This document shows, in pieces, positions 7,917 through 16,401 of a stretch of DNA of 64,000 bases. Position 1 is the first letter of the stretch. Each line of letters begins with the position of its first letter. Below the pieces are notes generated by a model that was given only the letters and a program-made list of their open reading frames with translations, searched no databases and had not been told where the DNA came from. Position numbers and translations under genes: made by a program. The stretch comes from an uncultured Treponema sp. (GTDB lineage Bacteria > Spirochaetota > Spirochaetia > Treponematales > Treponemataceae), in NCBI GenBank assembly GCA_946615905.1, contig CAMOIE010000015.1, positions 1-64,000 on the forward strand, in the 5' to 3' direction.

Positions 7917-9221
7917 TTAAAGTGAAGAATAGTGTTCAGAAGTTTTAGTCTGCTGAATTCCGTCATAAAAACCGGTAATTATAAGGTTTCCAGACGTATT
8001 TTCAGGATACGAAATTTCATTCTGGCTAGTATTTTGTGCAAGCGTAGTAACTTTTCCGTCAATTTCAGCCTCAAAAGTCCATGTAATTTTTGAAAGGTCC
8101 CCGTGATTGAAAACCGGGGTTACCCGCATGGCCTTTTTGTTCAAGTCCGTAAGCATGACCCCGTAAATTTTTGAGGGCTGCGCATCGGTCTTTTCCTTAA
8201 AAGAAGAATAAAACAAGTCTTCAGATTTGATCTGACCATTTATCCACTGTGAGATTACCTTTGTAAATTTTGGAATTCCATTCAGATTCAAATGGTTGTC
8301 GTCCATAAAATCAGAATCCTCAAGAGAAAGATATTCAGGCTTGCAGAGTGAAAAATCATAAAAATCATAGCCCCGCTCTGCCAACATTGACTTTATAAAC
8401 TGATGGTATTCGTCATAATTGCCCTTTTCAGTCAGGTAGTAGTCGCTCTGTGGATTTATATAAAAGGCCAGTGGAATCCCCTTTTTTTCGCAAAAATCAA
8501 TAATCTTAAAGACTGTTTCCTTGTACTCAGGATGAATGAACTGGACAGGAATAGGACTTTCAACCTCAGAAGAATAAGAGCCTTTTTCTATAAAATCATG
8601 GCTAGAAAGGCAGCCTTTTGAAAAATAGTCGGCATCAGGGTCAAAAAATTCATAGCGGTAATAAGCACCTGTAATCTTGGAGATGAAAGTCTTGTAAACA
8701 GAGGCAGGATTTAAATTCAGCAGGCGGCCGTTTCCGATTGGCAGGAAGGAATTCAAATAGTATTTTGGCGAAGAACAATTGAGGTAGTAGCTAATTTTTA
8801 TAGGAATATTCTCAATGTAGTCGGCAACAAGATAATCGCTCTTTGACGGGCTGTTTTCCCAAAACGAGGACTTTTCAACGACGGCAAAATCAAGCTCCAC
8901 AAAAACTTTTTCCAAATCATAGAGGGATGCAGCTTCTTGAACCAAGGCGTAAGCTCCCCGAATTTTTTGAGATGGCGTTCCGGCGCAAAAGGTTCTTTTG
9001 CCGGTCAATTCATCGGCCATTTCCGGCAGGATTCCGTGGGAAACATGTGAAGCCCCACAAAAGAGAAGGTCTATGTTCTCCTGACTATGAAATTCATGCA
9101 TCAAAACACGGGTATAGGCATTTGCGTCATCCCTGAAAACAAAGGCTGCGGCCACACATAAAACATAAAAAAGCAGTAAAAAAACAAAGATTTTCACGGG
9201 AAGGACAAGTTTTTTCTTCAT
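7917..9221 (-). CDS. Membrane-anchored SGNH-hydrolase-like protein, DltD/AlgX-type partner
   Basis: A 434-residue protein with one N-terminal membrane anchor (about residues 8-29) and an extracytoplasmic SGNH-like domain. The putative nucleophile Ser58 sits in FCGASHVSHG. The C-terminal dyad Asp307..His310 is in DDNHLN, followed by a KF motif. A further C-terminal beta-rich domain follows. Such proteins accept a group from the MBOAT partner or act with it on a surface polymer, as DltD does with DltB. The ATG is preceded by AAGG very close by and by a possible -10 TAAAGT 5 nt upstream, so start and promoter are less certain than for its neighbours. Confidence 0.75.
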   Translation of the reverse strand: MKKKLVLPVKIFVFLLLFYVLCVAAAFVFRDDANAYTRVLMHEFHSQENIDLLFCGASHVSHGILPEMADELTGKRTFCAGTPSQKIRGAYALVQEAASLYDLEKVFVELDFAVVEKSSFWENSPSKSDYLVADYIENIPIKISYYLNCSSPKYYLNSFLPIGNGRLLNLNPASVYKTFISKITGAYYRYEFFDPDADYFSKGCLSSHDFIEKGSYSSEVESPIPVQFIHPEYKETVFKIIDFCEKKGIPLAFYINPQSDYYLTEKGNYDEYHQFIKSMLAERGYDFYDFSLCKPEYLSLEDSDFMDDNHLNLNGIPKFTKVISQWINGQIKSEDLFYSSFKEKTDAQPSKIYGVMLTDLNKKAMRVTPVFNHGDLSKITWTFEAEIDGKVTTLAQNTSQNEISYPENTSGNLIITGFYDGIQQTKTSEHYSSL

Positions 9222-9332
9222 ACCTTACTTTAACTGAAATCCCCAAAATTGTACACAGGAGATTGGTTTTAACAGGACCGCAATCTTAAATGACCAGTCA
9301 GGAGTTGTTGATTTTATATGATTTTGACGCTA

Positions 9333-9341
9333 TGCTAAAAT
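9333..9341 (+). promoter_or_regulatory. Extended -10 promoter of the Dlt-like ligase operon
   Basis: TGcTAAAAT lies 11 nt before the ATG at 9353. The expected start of transcription (about 9348) would leave a leader of only about 5 nt. No clear -35 is seen at 17 nt. Confidence 0.5.
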
Positions 9342-9352
9342 ATAGGATTTTT

Positions 9353-10864
9353 ATGAAGTACACGATTCTTGATTATCTTGAGCAAACAACACAAAGGTTT
9401 CCGGAAAACACGGCCTTTGCTGATTTAAATTCAAAAGTTACATGGAAAGAATTTACACAAAAGGCAAAGGAATACTCAACGGTCATCGAAAAATACTATG
9501 AGGCCGGAAAACCCGTTGCATTCATGATGGAAAAATCAGTTTCAACATTGGAATGGTTCTTCGCCGCCCTTTATGCAGGCTGCTTCTACAGCTACTTTGA
9601 CTCAACGTTCCCTGCCCCACGCCTCAACTCAATGGTCAAGACCCTGGACGTAAAGTACATAATCACGGAAGAAAAAAATCTCCCGAAATTTCAGGGAGCC
9701 CAGGCCATTGAAACAGCAAAGCCCCTTTTAGTCACTGACCTTGAAAAAGAGGTTTGCGAGTATTCAGACTCTAGACGAAAAAATATAATCGACTCTGACA
9801 TCGTGTATGCCAATTTCACTTCCGGAACGACTGGAAATCCAAAGGCGGTCGTTGTAAACCACAAAAACGTAATAGACTTCATCTCCTGCTTTACTGAAAT
9901 TTTTGAATTGGACGAACATACTATTTTGGCAAATCAGGCTCCATTTGACTTTGACGTTTCCGTAAAGGATATTTTTTCAGCGGTTTTTACGGGAGCGCAG
10001 GTTCATCTGGTTCCAAAGATGTACTTTTCATTTCCAACAAAACTCTTGGATTTTCTGGAGGAAAGAAAGGTCAACACGATTATCTGGGCTGTTTCCGCAG
10101 TCTGCATAATCTCTACGCTGGGCGGATTCAAATACAAGATTCCTTCCACGCTAAAAAAAATCATGTTCTCAGGAGAAGTAATGCCCATCAAACAGATGAA
10201 AATCTGGCAGGAAAATCTTCCTGACGCCCAATACATAAATCTTTACGGGCCGACTGAAATCACCTGCAACTGCTCCTACTACAAGATTCCCGGAAAAATC
10301 ACCGATGACTGCACGGACATTCCGATTGGAATTCCTTTTCCCAACGAGAGGATTATCCTTTTGGACGATGATGGCAAGCAGGTTTTGAAAGCCGGAGAAG
10401 AAGGAGAGTTGTGCGTAAGCGGAACTTGCGTTGTTCCTGGATATTACAACAACAGGGAAAAGACGGACTCTGTTTTCGTGCAAAATCCACTTGAGGTCTC
10501 CCGCTTTGACCGCATCTACAAAACCGGGGACCTTGCAAAATACGATGAAAAGGGACTCTTGCATTACATAGGCCGCAAGGACACGCAAATCAAGCACATG
10601 GGGCACAGAATCGAGCTTGGAGAAATCGAGGGGGCAATCGAAAAAAATCCCGCAATAAGCCGGGCCTGCTGCATATTCTCCTCTAATAAAATCACGGCCT
10701 TTTACACTGGTAAAGAAACCGATAAAAAAGAATTGATTTCAGAACTGAAAATTTCCCTGCCGGTCTACATGGTTCCATCGGCATTCAAATTCATCGATGC
10801 CTTTCCGCTGACCAAAAACGGAAAAATCGACAAGAGGGCACTGGAGGCTAGCCTTGCAAAATAA
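9353..10864 (+). CDS. Amino-acid adenylating enzyme, DltA-like carrier-protein ligase
   Basis: A 503-residue ANL-superfamily enzyme. It carries the ATP-binding loop TSGTTGNPK (156-164), LYGPTE (about 297-302), the YKTGDL and GRKDTQIKHMGHRIELGEIE hinge region, and the catalytic C-terminal Lys in TKNGKIDKRAL. The segment FDFDVSVKDIF resembles DltA and keeps the Asp (Asp201) expected to bind the substrate amino group. The downstream pocket (WAVSAVC) differs from the DltA pattern I know, so the substrate need not be D-alanine. It should adenylate an amino acid and load the carrier at 12045. The start at 9353 has AGGA 5 nt upstream; an upstream ATG at 9290 has no support. Confidence 0.88.
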   Translation: MKYTILDYLEQTTQRFPENTAFADLNSKVTWKEFTQKAKEYSTVIEKYYEAGKPVAFMMEKSVSTLEWFFAALYAGCFYSYFDSTFPAPRLNSMVKTLDVKYIITEEKNLPKFQGAQAIETAKPLLVTDLEKEVCEYSDSRRKNIIDSDIVYANFTSGTTGNPKAVVVNHKNVIDFISCFTEIFELDEHTILANQAPFDFDVSVKDIFSAVFTGAQVHLVPKMYFSFPTKLLDFLEERKVNTIIWAVSAVCIISTLGGFKYKIPSTLKKIMFSGEVMPIKQMKIWQENLPDAQYINLYGPTEITCNCSYYKIPGKITDDCTDIPIGIPFPNERIILLDDDGKQVLKAGEEGELCVSGTCVVPGYYNNREKTDSVFVQNPLEVSRFDRIYKTGDLAKYDEKGLLHYIGRKDTQIKHMGHRIELGEIEGAIEKNPAISRACCIFSSNKITAFYTGKETDKKELISELKISLPVYMVPSAFKFIDAFPLTKNGKIDKRALEASLAK

Positions 10865-12044
10865 TTATTTTGAATTAGCAGACAAATTCGGCTCACCCTT
10901 TTATATCTTTGACAGCCAGACCGCAAAAAAAAGAGTCTCAGAAATAAAATCCCGCCTGAGCCAGAATGCAAGACTTTGCTATGCGGTGAAGGCAAACGCA
11001 TTTTTGATTGACCTGGTAAAAGACGAGGACATCCTCTTTGAAGTCTGCTCGCCTGGTGAACTTTCAATTTGCGAAAGTGTCGGGCTTTCCCCGTCTAAAA
11101 TCGTTTTTTCCGGCGTAATGAAAACGCCCTCCGATGTGGAAAGGGCATTTAAGCTAAGGGTCAACACAATCACGCTGGAATCCCCCCTGCACTGTAAATT
11201 TCTGCTGGAATGCGCTGGGAAATTTCCAGATCAAAATCAGGACGTAATCCTCCGCCTTACAAACGGAAACCAGTTCGGAATGACGCAAAAAGACCTGTAT
11301 GACTGCGTAGAGGCAATCGCCGGCCACAAGAACATTCATATTCGGGGAATACATTTTTTTACAGGAACCCAAAAGTCATTGAAAAAAGTCACGGAGGAAG
11401 TTGCTTTTATTGAAGACTTTTGTGCCGCGCTGAAAGAAAAATTCAAGCTTGACTTTACCGACATTGAATACGGTCCCGGCCTCCCGTACAATTATTTTTC
11501 TGCAAATGAAAGCGAGGGTGAAAATTATTCTGCCCTTGAGGATTTTATCAGTCTCATCAAAGACTCCCAATTCTCTTATGTGATTGAAAGCGGTCGCTTT
11601 ATAGCAGCCCCATGCGGAAAATATGTAAGCAAAATCGTCGATGTAAAAGACAGCAGCGAAGGAGAATTCTGCATAATCGATGGTGGAATAAATCATATAA
11701 ACTATTTTGGCCAGATGATGGGAATGAAAATTCCCCCTATGGAACATTTAAGAGCTGAATGCAACAAAAATCTGCCTGACAGAGAAGTCTCATGCACAAT
11801 CGCAGGTTCACTATGCACAACGGCGGACATAGTGGTGCGTAAAATTTCTTTGGGCAACCCGCAGGCGGGGGACCTGCTCGTATTCAATGACATCGGCGCC
11901 TATTCTGTTACAGAAAGCATGTACCTGTTTTTGAGTCACCCGCTGCCGGCTGTTTTGATTTCTGACGGAAATAAAATTCAGCAGGTCAGAGGTCACATAG
12001 AATCTTATGAATTAAATTACGGAAAAAATCCGGAGGAAAATTAA
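10854..12044 (+). CDS. PLP-dependent fold-type III decarboxylase (Orn/DAP/Arg family 2), possibly acting on a carrier-bound amino acid
   Basis: A 396-residue alanine-racemase-fold decarboxylase. PLP Lys46 lies in CYAVKANAF, HFFTGTQ and EYGPGLPY follow, and the active-site Cys region is GSLCTTADIV. Family members decarboxylate diaminopimelate, ornithine, arginine or carboxynorspermidine. BtrK of butirosin synthesis instead works on glutamate held by a carrier protein. The start is TTG, chosen because GGAGG precedes it by 6 nt; it overlaps the ligase gene by 11 nt. Sandwiched between ligase and carrier, it most likely acts on the loaded amino acid or makes the ligase's substrate. A racemase role cannot be excluded. 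Confidence 0.82.
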   Translation: MQNNYFELADKFGSPFYIFDSQTAKKRVSEIKSRLSQNARLCYAVKANAFLIDLVKDEDILFEVCSPGELSICESVGLSPSKIVFSGVMKTPSDVERAFKLRVNTITLESPLHCKFLLECAGKFPDQNQDVILRLTNGNQFGMTQKDLYDCVEAIAGHKNIHIRGIHFFTGTQKSLKKVTEEVAFIEDFCAALKEKFKLDFTDIEYGPGLPYNYFSANESEGENYSALEDFISLIKDSQFSYVIESGRFIAAPCGKYVSKIVDVKDSSEGEFCIIDGGINHINYFGQMMGMKIPPMEHLRAECNKNLPDREVSCTIAGSLCTTADIVVRKISLGNPQAGDLLVFNDIGAYSVTESMYLFLSHPLPAVLISDGNKIQQVRGHIESYELNYGKNPEEN

Positions 12045-12266
12045 ATGGACGAACTTATCGAAATCTTGAACGAAGTAAAACCTGATGTAGACTTTTCAGC
12101 AGAAAAGGGGCTAATTGACAATTCAGTTTTGGACTCCTTTGACATTGTTCAAATCGTAATGAAACTCAACGAGCATTATGACATTGAAATCGGGGCCCAG
12201 GACATAAACCCCGACAACTTCAATTCTGCCGAAAGCCTTTTGGCCCTGGTTGAAAAACTCCAGTAA
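12045..12266 (+). CDS. Acyl/aminoacyl carrier protein, DltC-like
   Basis: A 73-residue acidic four-helix carrier. The phosphopantetheine attachment site is Ser31 in VLDSFDIVQIV, matching the DSF pattern of DltC-type carriers rather than the DSL of fatty-acid ACP. GGAGGA lies 8 nt upstream, and the ATG directly follows the stop codon of the decarboxylase gene, so the two are translationally coupled. It is the probable shuttle between the ligase, the decarboxylase and the MBOAT protein. The 4'-phosphopantetheinyl transferase is not in the window. Confidence 0.9.
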   Translation: MDELIEILNEVKPDVDFSAEKGLIDNSVLDSFDIVQIVMKLNEHYDIEIGAQDINPDNFNSAESLLALVEKLQ

Positions 12267-12269
12267 GGG

Positions 12270-13175
12270 TTATTTTCCAGGACCAAGCACAAGCCGTCTC
12301 TGTTCTGCCGAGGCGGCTGTTTTTTTATACTGACGGATTCTTTTTTGCCCCTTAACCCGCTCCTTGACCATATTAATCAGGCGGTAGCTTGCCTTTACAA
12401 ACCTCTTGATTATTCCTCCCGGAGCCGGGCGGGTCAAGTAGTCATAGTCATCGATATTAAGTCCCCGACGCTTGCAGGCATTGATATGGGTGTAAATATG
12501 CCACATCTGGGTTTTGTAAATGTTTTTGTTGAGAGAAACGGAATTCTTGTTGCGGCGGTAGTAATAAAGGGGCCTGTCCAAAAAGCAGACTTTACCAGTT
12601 TCCTCAAGGCGCAAATACAAGTCCTGGTCTGTTGAGCGGGGCATTATCGGGTCAAGTCCCTCGGTCTTGTCGTAGCAGGCCTTTTTCCAAGTGGCAAAGT
12701 GATTGATCATCCACGGGGTCTCAATATTATTCTTGAATTTTGCGACACGCTCTGGAGTCAGAGGAGCATCGATGTCGATTACCTTCATTTTCTCGTTGCA
12801 GATAAAACGGCGGGAACCAATCAAGGCAGCCTCAGGATGCTTCAACTGTTCGGCCACCATGACTTCAATCGCATCTGGGACAAGGGCATCATCCGGGTCA
12901 ACGAAGGCACAGATTTCACCTGTAGCAAGCTCTGCCCCCCGCCGACGGGTGTAGCCCAGTTTTTTATTTGAGTCGTTCTTGTAAAGCTTAATTCGAGAAT
13001 CCCTCTGGGCATAGGCTTTTATCATGTCGTAGGAAGAATCGGTCGAACAGTCATCCACTACGATTGCCTCCCAATTTTTATAGGTCTGGGCAAAAAGACT
13101 TTTAAAACAGTCATCTACAAATTCATGGCTGTTATAATTTGCCATAACTAATGAAACCAAAGGATTTTCGTTCAT
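12270..13175 (-). CDS. Family 2 glycosyltransferase, cytosolic
   Basis: A 301-residue GT-A fold enzyme. The N-terminal SLVMANYNSHEFV strand, DDCSTD nucleotide-binding turn and VDPDDALV metal-binding DxD-type motif are clear. The C-terminal region is basic and lacks a long membrane anchor, so it should work on the inner face of the membrane. GGAG precedes the ATG. It lies 16 nt after the YfhO-like gene at 13191 and is probably cotranscribed with it. It converges on the carrier gene with only a 3-nt gap, and its 3' end contains the other strand's terminator. Confidence 0.88.
   Translation of the reverse strand: MNENPLVSLVMANYNSHEFVDDCFKSLFAQTYKNWEAIVVDDCSTDSSYDMIKAYAQRDSRIKLYKNDSNKKLGYTRRRGAELATGEICAFVDPDDALVPDAIEVMVAEQLKHPEAALIGSRRFICNEKMKVIDIDAPLTPERVAKFKNNIETPWMINHFATWKKACYDKTEGLDPIMPRSTDQDLYLRLEETGKVCFLDRPLYYYRRNKNSVSLNKNIYKTQMWHIYTHINACKRRGLNIDDYDYLTRPAPGGIIKRFVKASYRLINMVKERVKGQKRIRQYKKTAASAEQRRLVLGPGK
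12292..12326 (+). terminator. Terminator of the Dlt-like operon, embedded in a convergent coding region
   Basis: A 9-bp stem AGCCGTCTC/GAGGCGGCT (one G-T pair) with a 9-nt loop is followed by GTTTTTTT. It is 25 nt after the carrier stop codon and lies wholly inside the last codons of the glycosyltransferase gene on the opposite strand. Confidence 0.75.
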
Positions 13176-13190
13176 ATATTTCTCCGTATC

Positions 13191-15851
13191 TCAGTTTTTT
13201 TTGACTTTTCTTAAGATTTTATCACAAATTCCGGTCAGACTGAAAATAAAAATCAGCCAGCCGATAATTGAAAGCAAGATTCCTAGGCGCAAATTCGGGG
13301 TGTGGTAAAGGAGCTTCACCTGGTGTCGACCTTTTTCAAGCGGCAGGCCCAAGAAAGCTGTATTCGTCTGGTACAAGGGCTGCTCAAGTCCATCAACGTA
13401 GGCTGTCCAGTTTTTTGAGTAAGGAATGGAGAAAGAGGCAATTCCGCCCTCAAAGGCATCGATTATACCGTAGACACAGTTTTCCCCGACAGAAATGTGG
13501 GAATTCCCGTTTTTGCCAATGGCTTTAATAGCTTCTTCCGTCTGAATCAAATTCTGCTCAACGATTTCAAAGCCATCAAAGACATAAGTTCCCTTCCAGT
13601 CAAAGGTGATTCTAATTCTCTCAAGCGGCTTTTTGTGAAAGCCAGAGTTGCAGATTGAATTCATTCTGAAAAGGTTTGAGATTTCGCGGGTTCTGTGGTA
13701 GTCGATTCGGTTGCCAAAATCTACAGCAAAGCCAACTCCCTCCTCAGGGTCTTCTGGATAGCGGATGTTTTTAAAACAGGCATAGGTCTCGCAGTCCGCG
13801 TCAGACTCAAAGAAGAAAGTCAGAGCAGCCCCCGCCTTCTTGACCTCAATTTTTCCGTCTTCAAAAGAAATCCCATCGTCTGCCTTAACGGTGTAATTCT
13901 TAACTTTGGTAAGGCCTTTTAGGCCGACTGACTTTTGCAGGTTGACCTTTCCATCATAATTTTGGATGGCAGCAGAATACAAGAGGGATTCCTGTTTTTC
14001 AAGAGGAGAATATCCTAAGAATTTGTCATAATCCTCGGTCTGTGTGTAGATGTATGCAAAGGGCAGGTTCGTTTTAAATGAATAGAACAAGTCTCCAGCC
14101 TTTTTGGGAGCATCGGGAGTCGGGACCGCGTTAAAAGGCTCCATTCCGGCCTCTTTTGCAAAGACTGAGCAATTAAAAAGCTTTTGAATCGAATAGCGGA
14201 AGTCAAAGCCACGGAAGGTCATGGCATAATTGTTGTAGATTCCAAGCTGGCTGTACAAGAGGGCAAGATTGCTGTTGTTTTCAGACCAATAGTTTGCAGT
14301 TCCGTAAACCTTGTCGTCCAAAATCAGGAGGTTTTGGTGGGGAATCTGAGACCAGTCAAGACGGGTAAAGTCGCCGTCACATTTAGCGCTTTCCGGAACC
14401 AAGTCCAAGTCGTCCAACATGGCAGAGTATGCCCCGGTCTTTTCCGCAGCCGTAAGGGAGTTGAGCTGCCAGGGGGAAAAACGCACCACCACTCCGACAA
14501 GGACACCGGCAAAAACCGCAGGAAGCATGATTTTTTTCATGAGGCCAGGTCTCTTTTTTATGATGACCAAGGCAATAATCAAAAAAACTGCCAGATAGGC
14601 ATAGGCAAAAAGATAGTGGCTGCGGACTTTGGAGCTTACGACCGAAGCTGCCAAAATCATGGCGCATGGGACAAGAAGAATCAAAAATATATTTTTTTTG
14701 TCCTTTGCCTCCTCAAAAAACTGTGGGAGGGACTTAGTAAAGGCAAGGGTCAGGAAAAAGGCGATTGCGAACGACCACCGGTTGGTAATGTAGTTGAACC
14801 CGTTGAAAATGTGGCCGAAAACCGGGAAAGTCAAAAAGACTGCGCAGATTATACAGATTGTAAAAAGAACCTTTTCAAAGGAATCCTTCTTTTTGAGGAG
14901 GAAATATACGAAGACCGGGAGAACTGGAGCAGAAAATCCGAGGAAGGTATAGGAACCGGCCCTCGCGGAAGTAAGAAAATTACCGGCAAGCTCCACATAA
15001 TACGAGAGCGGAAAAAAGAGGGGGACTGCATATTTTTCCCCGCCGCGGCCTGAGGCCAAAAAGCCAGAAATATTGGGAATGAAAAGGATGCAGGCCATCA
15101 AAGTACCACAAAGATATGCTGCGAAGGTCGTAAGGAAAAGGCGGAAAAAGTTTTTTGCATTCTTCTGGGATTTTTCCAAAAAGGCGAAGCGGGTAATTGC
15201 GTAAATGAAAACGAAAATCGTCTGAATGTAGAAAAAGTAAAAATTACTTACACATGTCACGAAGACAAAAAAAGTGAAGAAGAAGGGCTTTTTTCCATCA
15301 AAGATTTTCTCAAGTCCAAGGCAGAGCATAGGAAGGTAAATAAGGGTCATCATAAAGTATGGATGGCGGAATCCTATGGCAAGGGCATAGCCGCAAAAGG
15401 CGTAAACTATTGAGCCGCACAGGATAGACAGGTCATCAAAGGACTTGTAGCGGCAAAAAATTATGAAGGAGAGCCCTATCAAATAAAGGCGGGCAAAAAT
15501 CAGGGCTTGATACAAAATGTCAGCGTGGTCTACCGGAACAAAGACTGATAGCAAAGTTATCGGTTCCCCAATCACATACCAGTGGAGGGTTGTAAAAATA
15601 TCACCGCCGACACCCATCGTAAAATCCCACTGGGGAATCTGAAATGTATGGTCAATAAAAATCAAGTGCAAAAAATGCCTGAGGTATTTTCCGAAATAGG
15701 CAAGAGCCGTAATATGCTGCTCAAGGCCGTCCCCCATAAGAAGGGTCTTTTTTTGCAGAATGTAAAAAAAGGAAATAAAGAGTGAAACAAGGGCAAAAAG
15801 AATTGTGTAATTCAAATAAAGCGATTTTATTTTTCTGGATTTTAAAGACAT
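13191..15851 (-). CDS. YfhO-family polytopic membrane glycosyltransferase
   Basis: An 886-residue GT-C-like membrane protein. About a dozen hydrophobic helices fill the first 450 or so residues, then come a large extracytoplasmic domain and a final C-terminal helix (LGILLSIIGWLIFIF). YfhO-type proteins transfer sugars from polyprenyl-phosphate donors to surface polymers such as lipoteichoic acid in Bacillus. A donor-making GT2 and a GtrA protein are encoded nearby. The start at 15851 follows AGGAAG with good spacing; the frame extends to 15953 but has no ribosome binding site there. It resembles the protein at 16336 throughout, so the two are paralogues. Confidence 0.85.
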   Translation of the reverse strand: MSLKSRKIKSLYLNYTILFALVSLFISFFYILQKKTLLMGDGLEQHITALAYFGKYLRHFLHLIFIDHTFQIPQWDFTMGVGGDIFTTLHWYVIGEPITLLSVFVPVDHADILYQALIFARLYLIGLSFIIFCRYKSFDDLSILCGSIVYAFCGYALAIGFRHPYFMMTLIYLPMLCLGLEKIFDGKKPFFFTFFVFVTCVSNFYFFYIQTIFVFIYAITRFAFLEKSQKNAKNFFRLFLTTFAAYLCGTLMACILFIPNISGFLASGRGGEKYAVPLFFPLSYYVELAGNFLTSARAGSYTFLGFSAPVLPVFVYFLLKKKDSFEKVLFTICIICAVFLTFPVFGHIFNGFNYITNRWSFAIAFFLTLAFTKSLPQFFEEAKDKKNIFLILLVPCAMILAASVVSSKVRSHYLFAYAYLAVFLIIALVIIKKRPGLMKKIMLPAVFAGVLVGVVVRFSPWQLNSLTAAEKTGAYSAMLDDLDLVPESAKCDGDFTRLDWSQIPHQNLLILDDKVYGTANYWSENNSNLALLYSQLGIYNNYAMTFRGFDFRYSIQKLFNCSVFAKEAGMEPFNAVPTPDAPKKAGDLFYSFKTNLPFAYIYTQTEDYDKFLGYSPLEKQESLLYSAAIQNYDGKVNLQKSVGLKGLTKVKNYTVKADDGISFEDGKIEVKKAGAALTFFFESDADCETYACFKNIRYPEDPEEGVGFAVDFGNRIDYHRTREISNLFRMNSICNSGFHKKPLERIRITFDWKGTYVFDGFEIVEQNLIQTEEAIKAIGKNGNSHISVGENCVYGIIDAFEGGIASFSIPYSKNWTAYVDGLEQPLYQTNTAFLGLPLEKGRHQVKLLYHTPNLRLGILLSIIGWLIFIFSLTGICDKILRKVKKN

Positions 15852-15906
15852 AAATGCTTCCTGTAGAACTAATAAAAGACTTCTGATAATATACCATACA
15901 AACGAA

Positions 15907-16401
15907 ATGAAAGACAACGAGACTACAAAACAAAACCTGATTAAAACCTGCATTCAATTCATCAAGTTCGGAATCGTCGGAGTCGGCAACACACTGATTT
16001 CCTACGTCACCTATACGCTTTTGGTTCTTGCAGGAGTCTATTATATCATAGCGAATATCATAGGCTTTATCGTAAGCACTTTGAATTCATTTTACTGGAA
16101 CAACCGCTACGTTTTTACAAAAGAAAAAAATGAAAAAAGAAACATCTGGGCGGCCCTGGTAAAAACCTACATCTCATACGGCTTTACCGGGATAATTCTT
16201 GAGAACGTCCTCCTCTACCTCTTGGTGGACATAGCCGGGGTCTCGAAATTCTTGGCCCCGGTTGTGATTTTGCTGGCGACAGTTCCCCTGAATTTTTTGC
16301 TGAATAAATTCTGGTCATTCAGGGGAAAGAAAGAGTCAGCGCAAAAGCCCCAGCTTTCTAAAGACGAACAACATGACAAAGAGGGCGAGGCCGACAAGTG
16401 A
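15907..16401 (+). CDS. GtrA-family membrane protein, putative polyprenyl-phosphate-sugar flippase
   Basis: A 164-residue protein with four predicted membrane helices, of which FIKFGIVGVGNTLISYVTY is the first and characteristic one. GtrA proteins are thought to flip undecaprenyl-phosphate-linked sugars to the outer face. No ribosome binding site is seen; an extended -10 TGaTAATAT (15884-15892) would give a leader of about 8 nt. The last 66 nt overlap the 3' end of the convergent YfhO gene, and the encoded tail (Lys/Glu/Asp-rich) is hydrophilic. It is divergent from one YfhO gene and convergent with the other. Confidence 0.88.
   Translation: MKDNETTKQNLIKTCIQFIKFGIVGVGNTLISYVTYTLLVLAGVYYIIANIIGFIVSTLNSFYWNNRYVFTKEKNEKRNIWAALVKTYISYGFTGIILENVLLYLLVDIAGVSKFLAPVVILLATVPLNFLLNKFWSFRGKKESAQKPQLSKDEQHDKEGEADK

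Noticed and set aside
7917-12266. A canonical D-alanylation dlt operon
   Set aside because: The gene order is divergent, a decarboxylase is inserted, and the ligase pocket differs; D-alanine as substrate is not supported by the sequence alone.
14184-15053. A 289-codon open frame on the plus strand opposite the first YfhO gene
   Set aside because: Composition is Gly/Lys/Arg-rich with no domain, no ribosome binding site, and it is fully antisense to a clear membrane protein gene.
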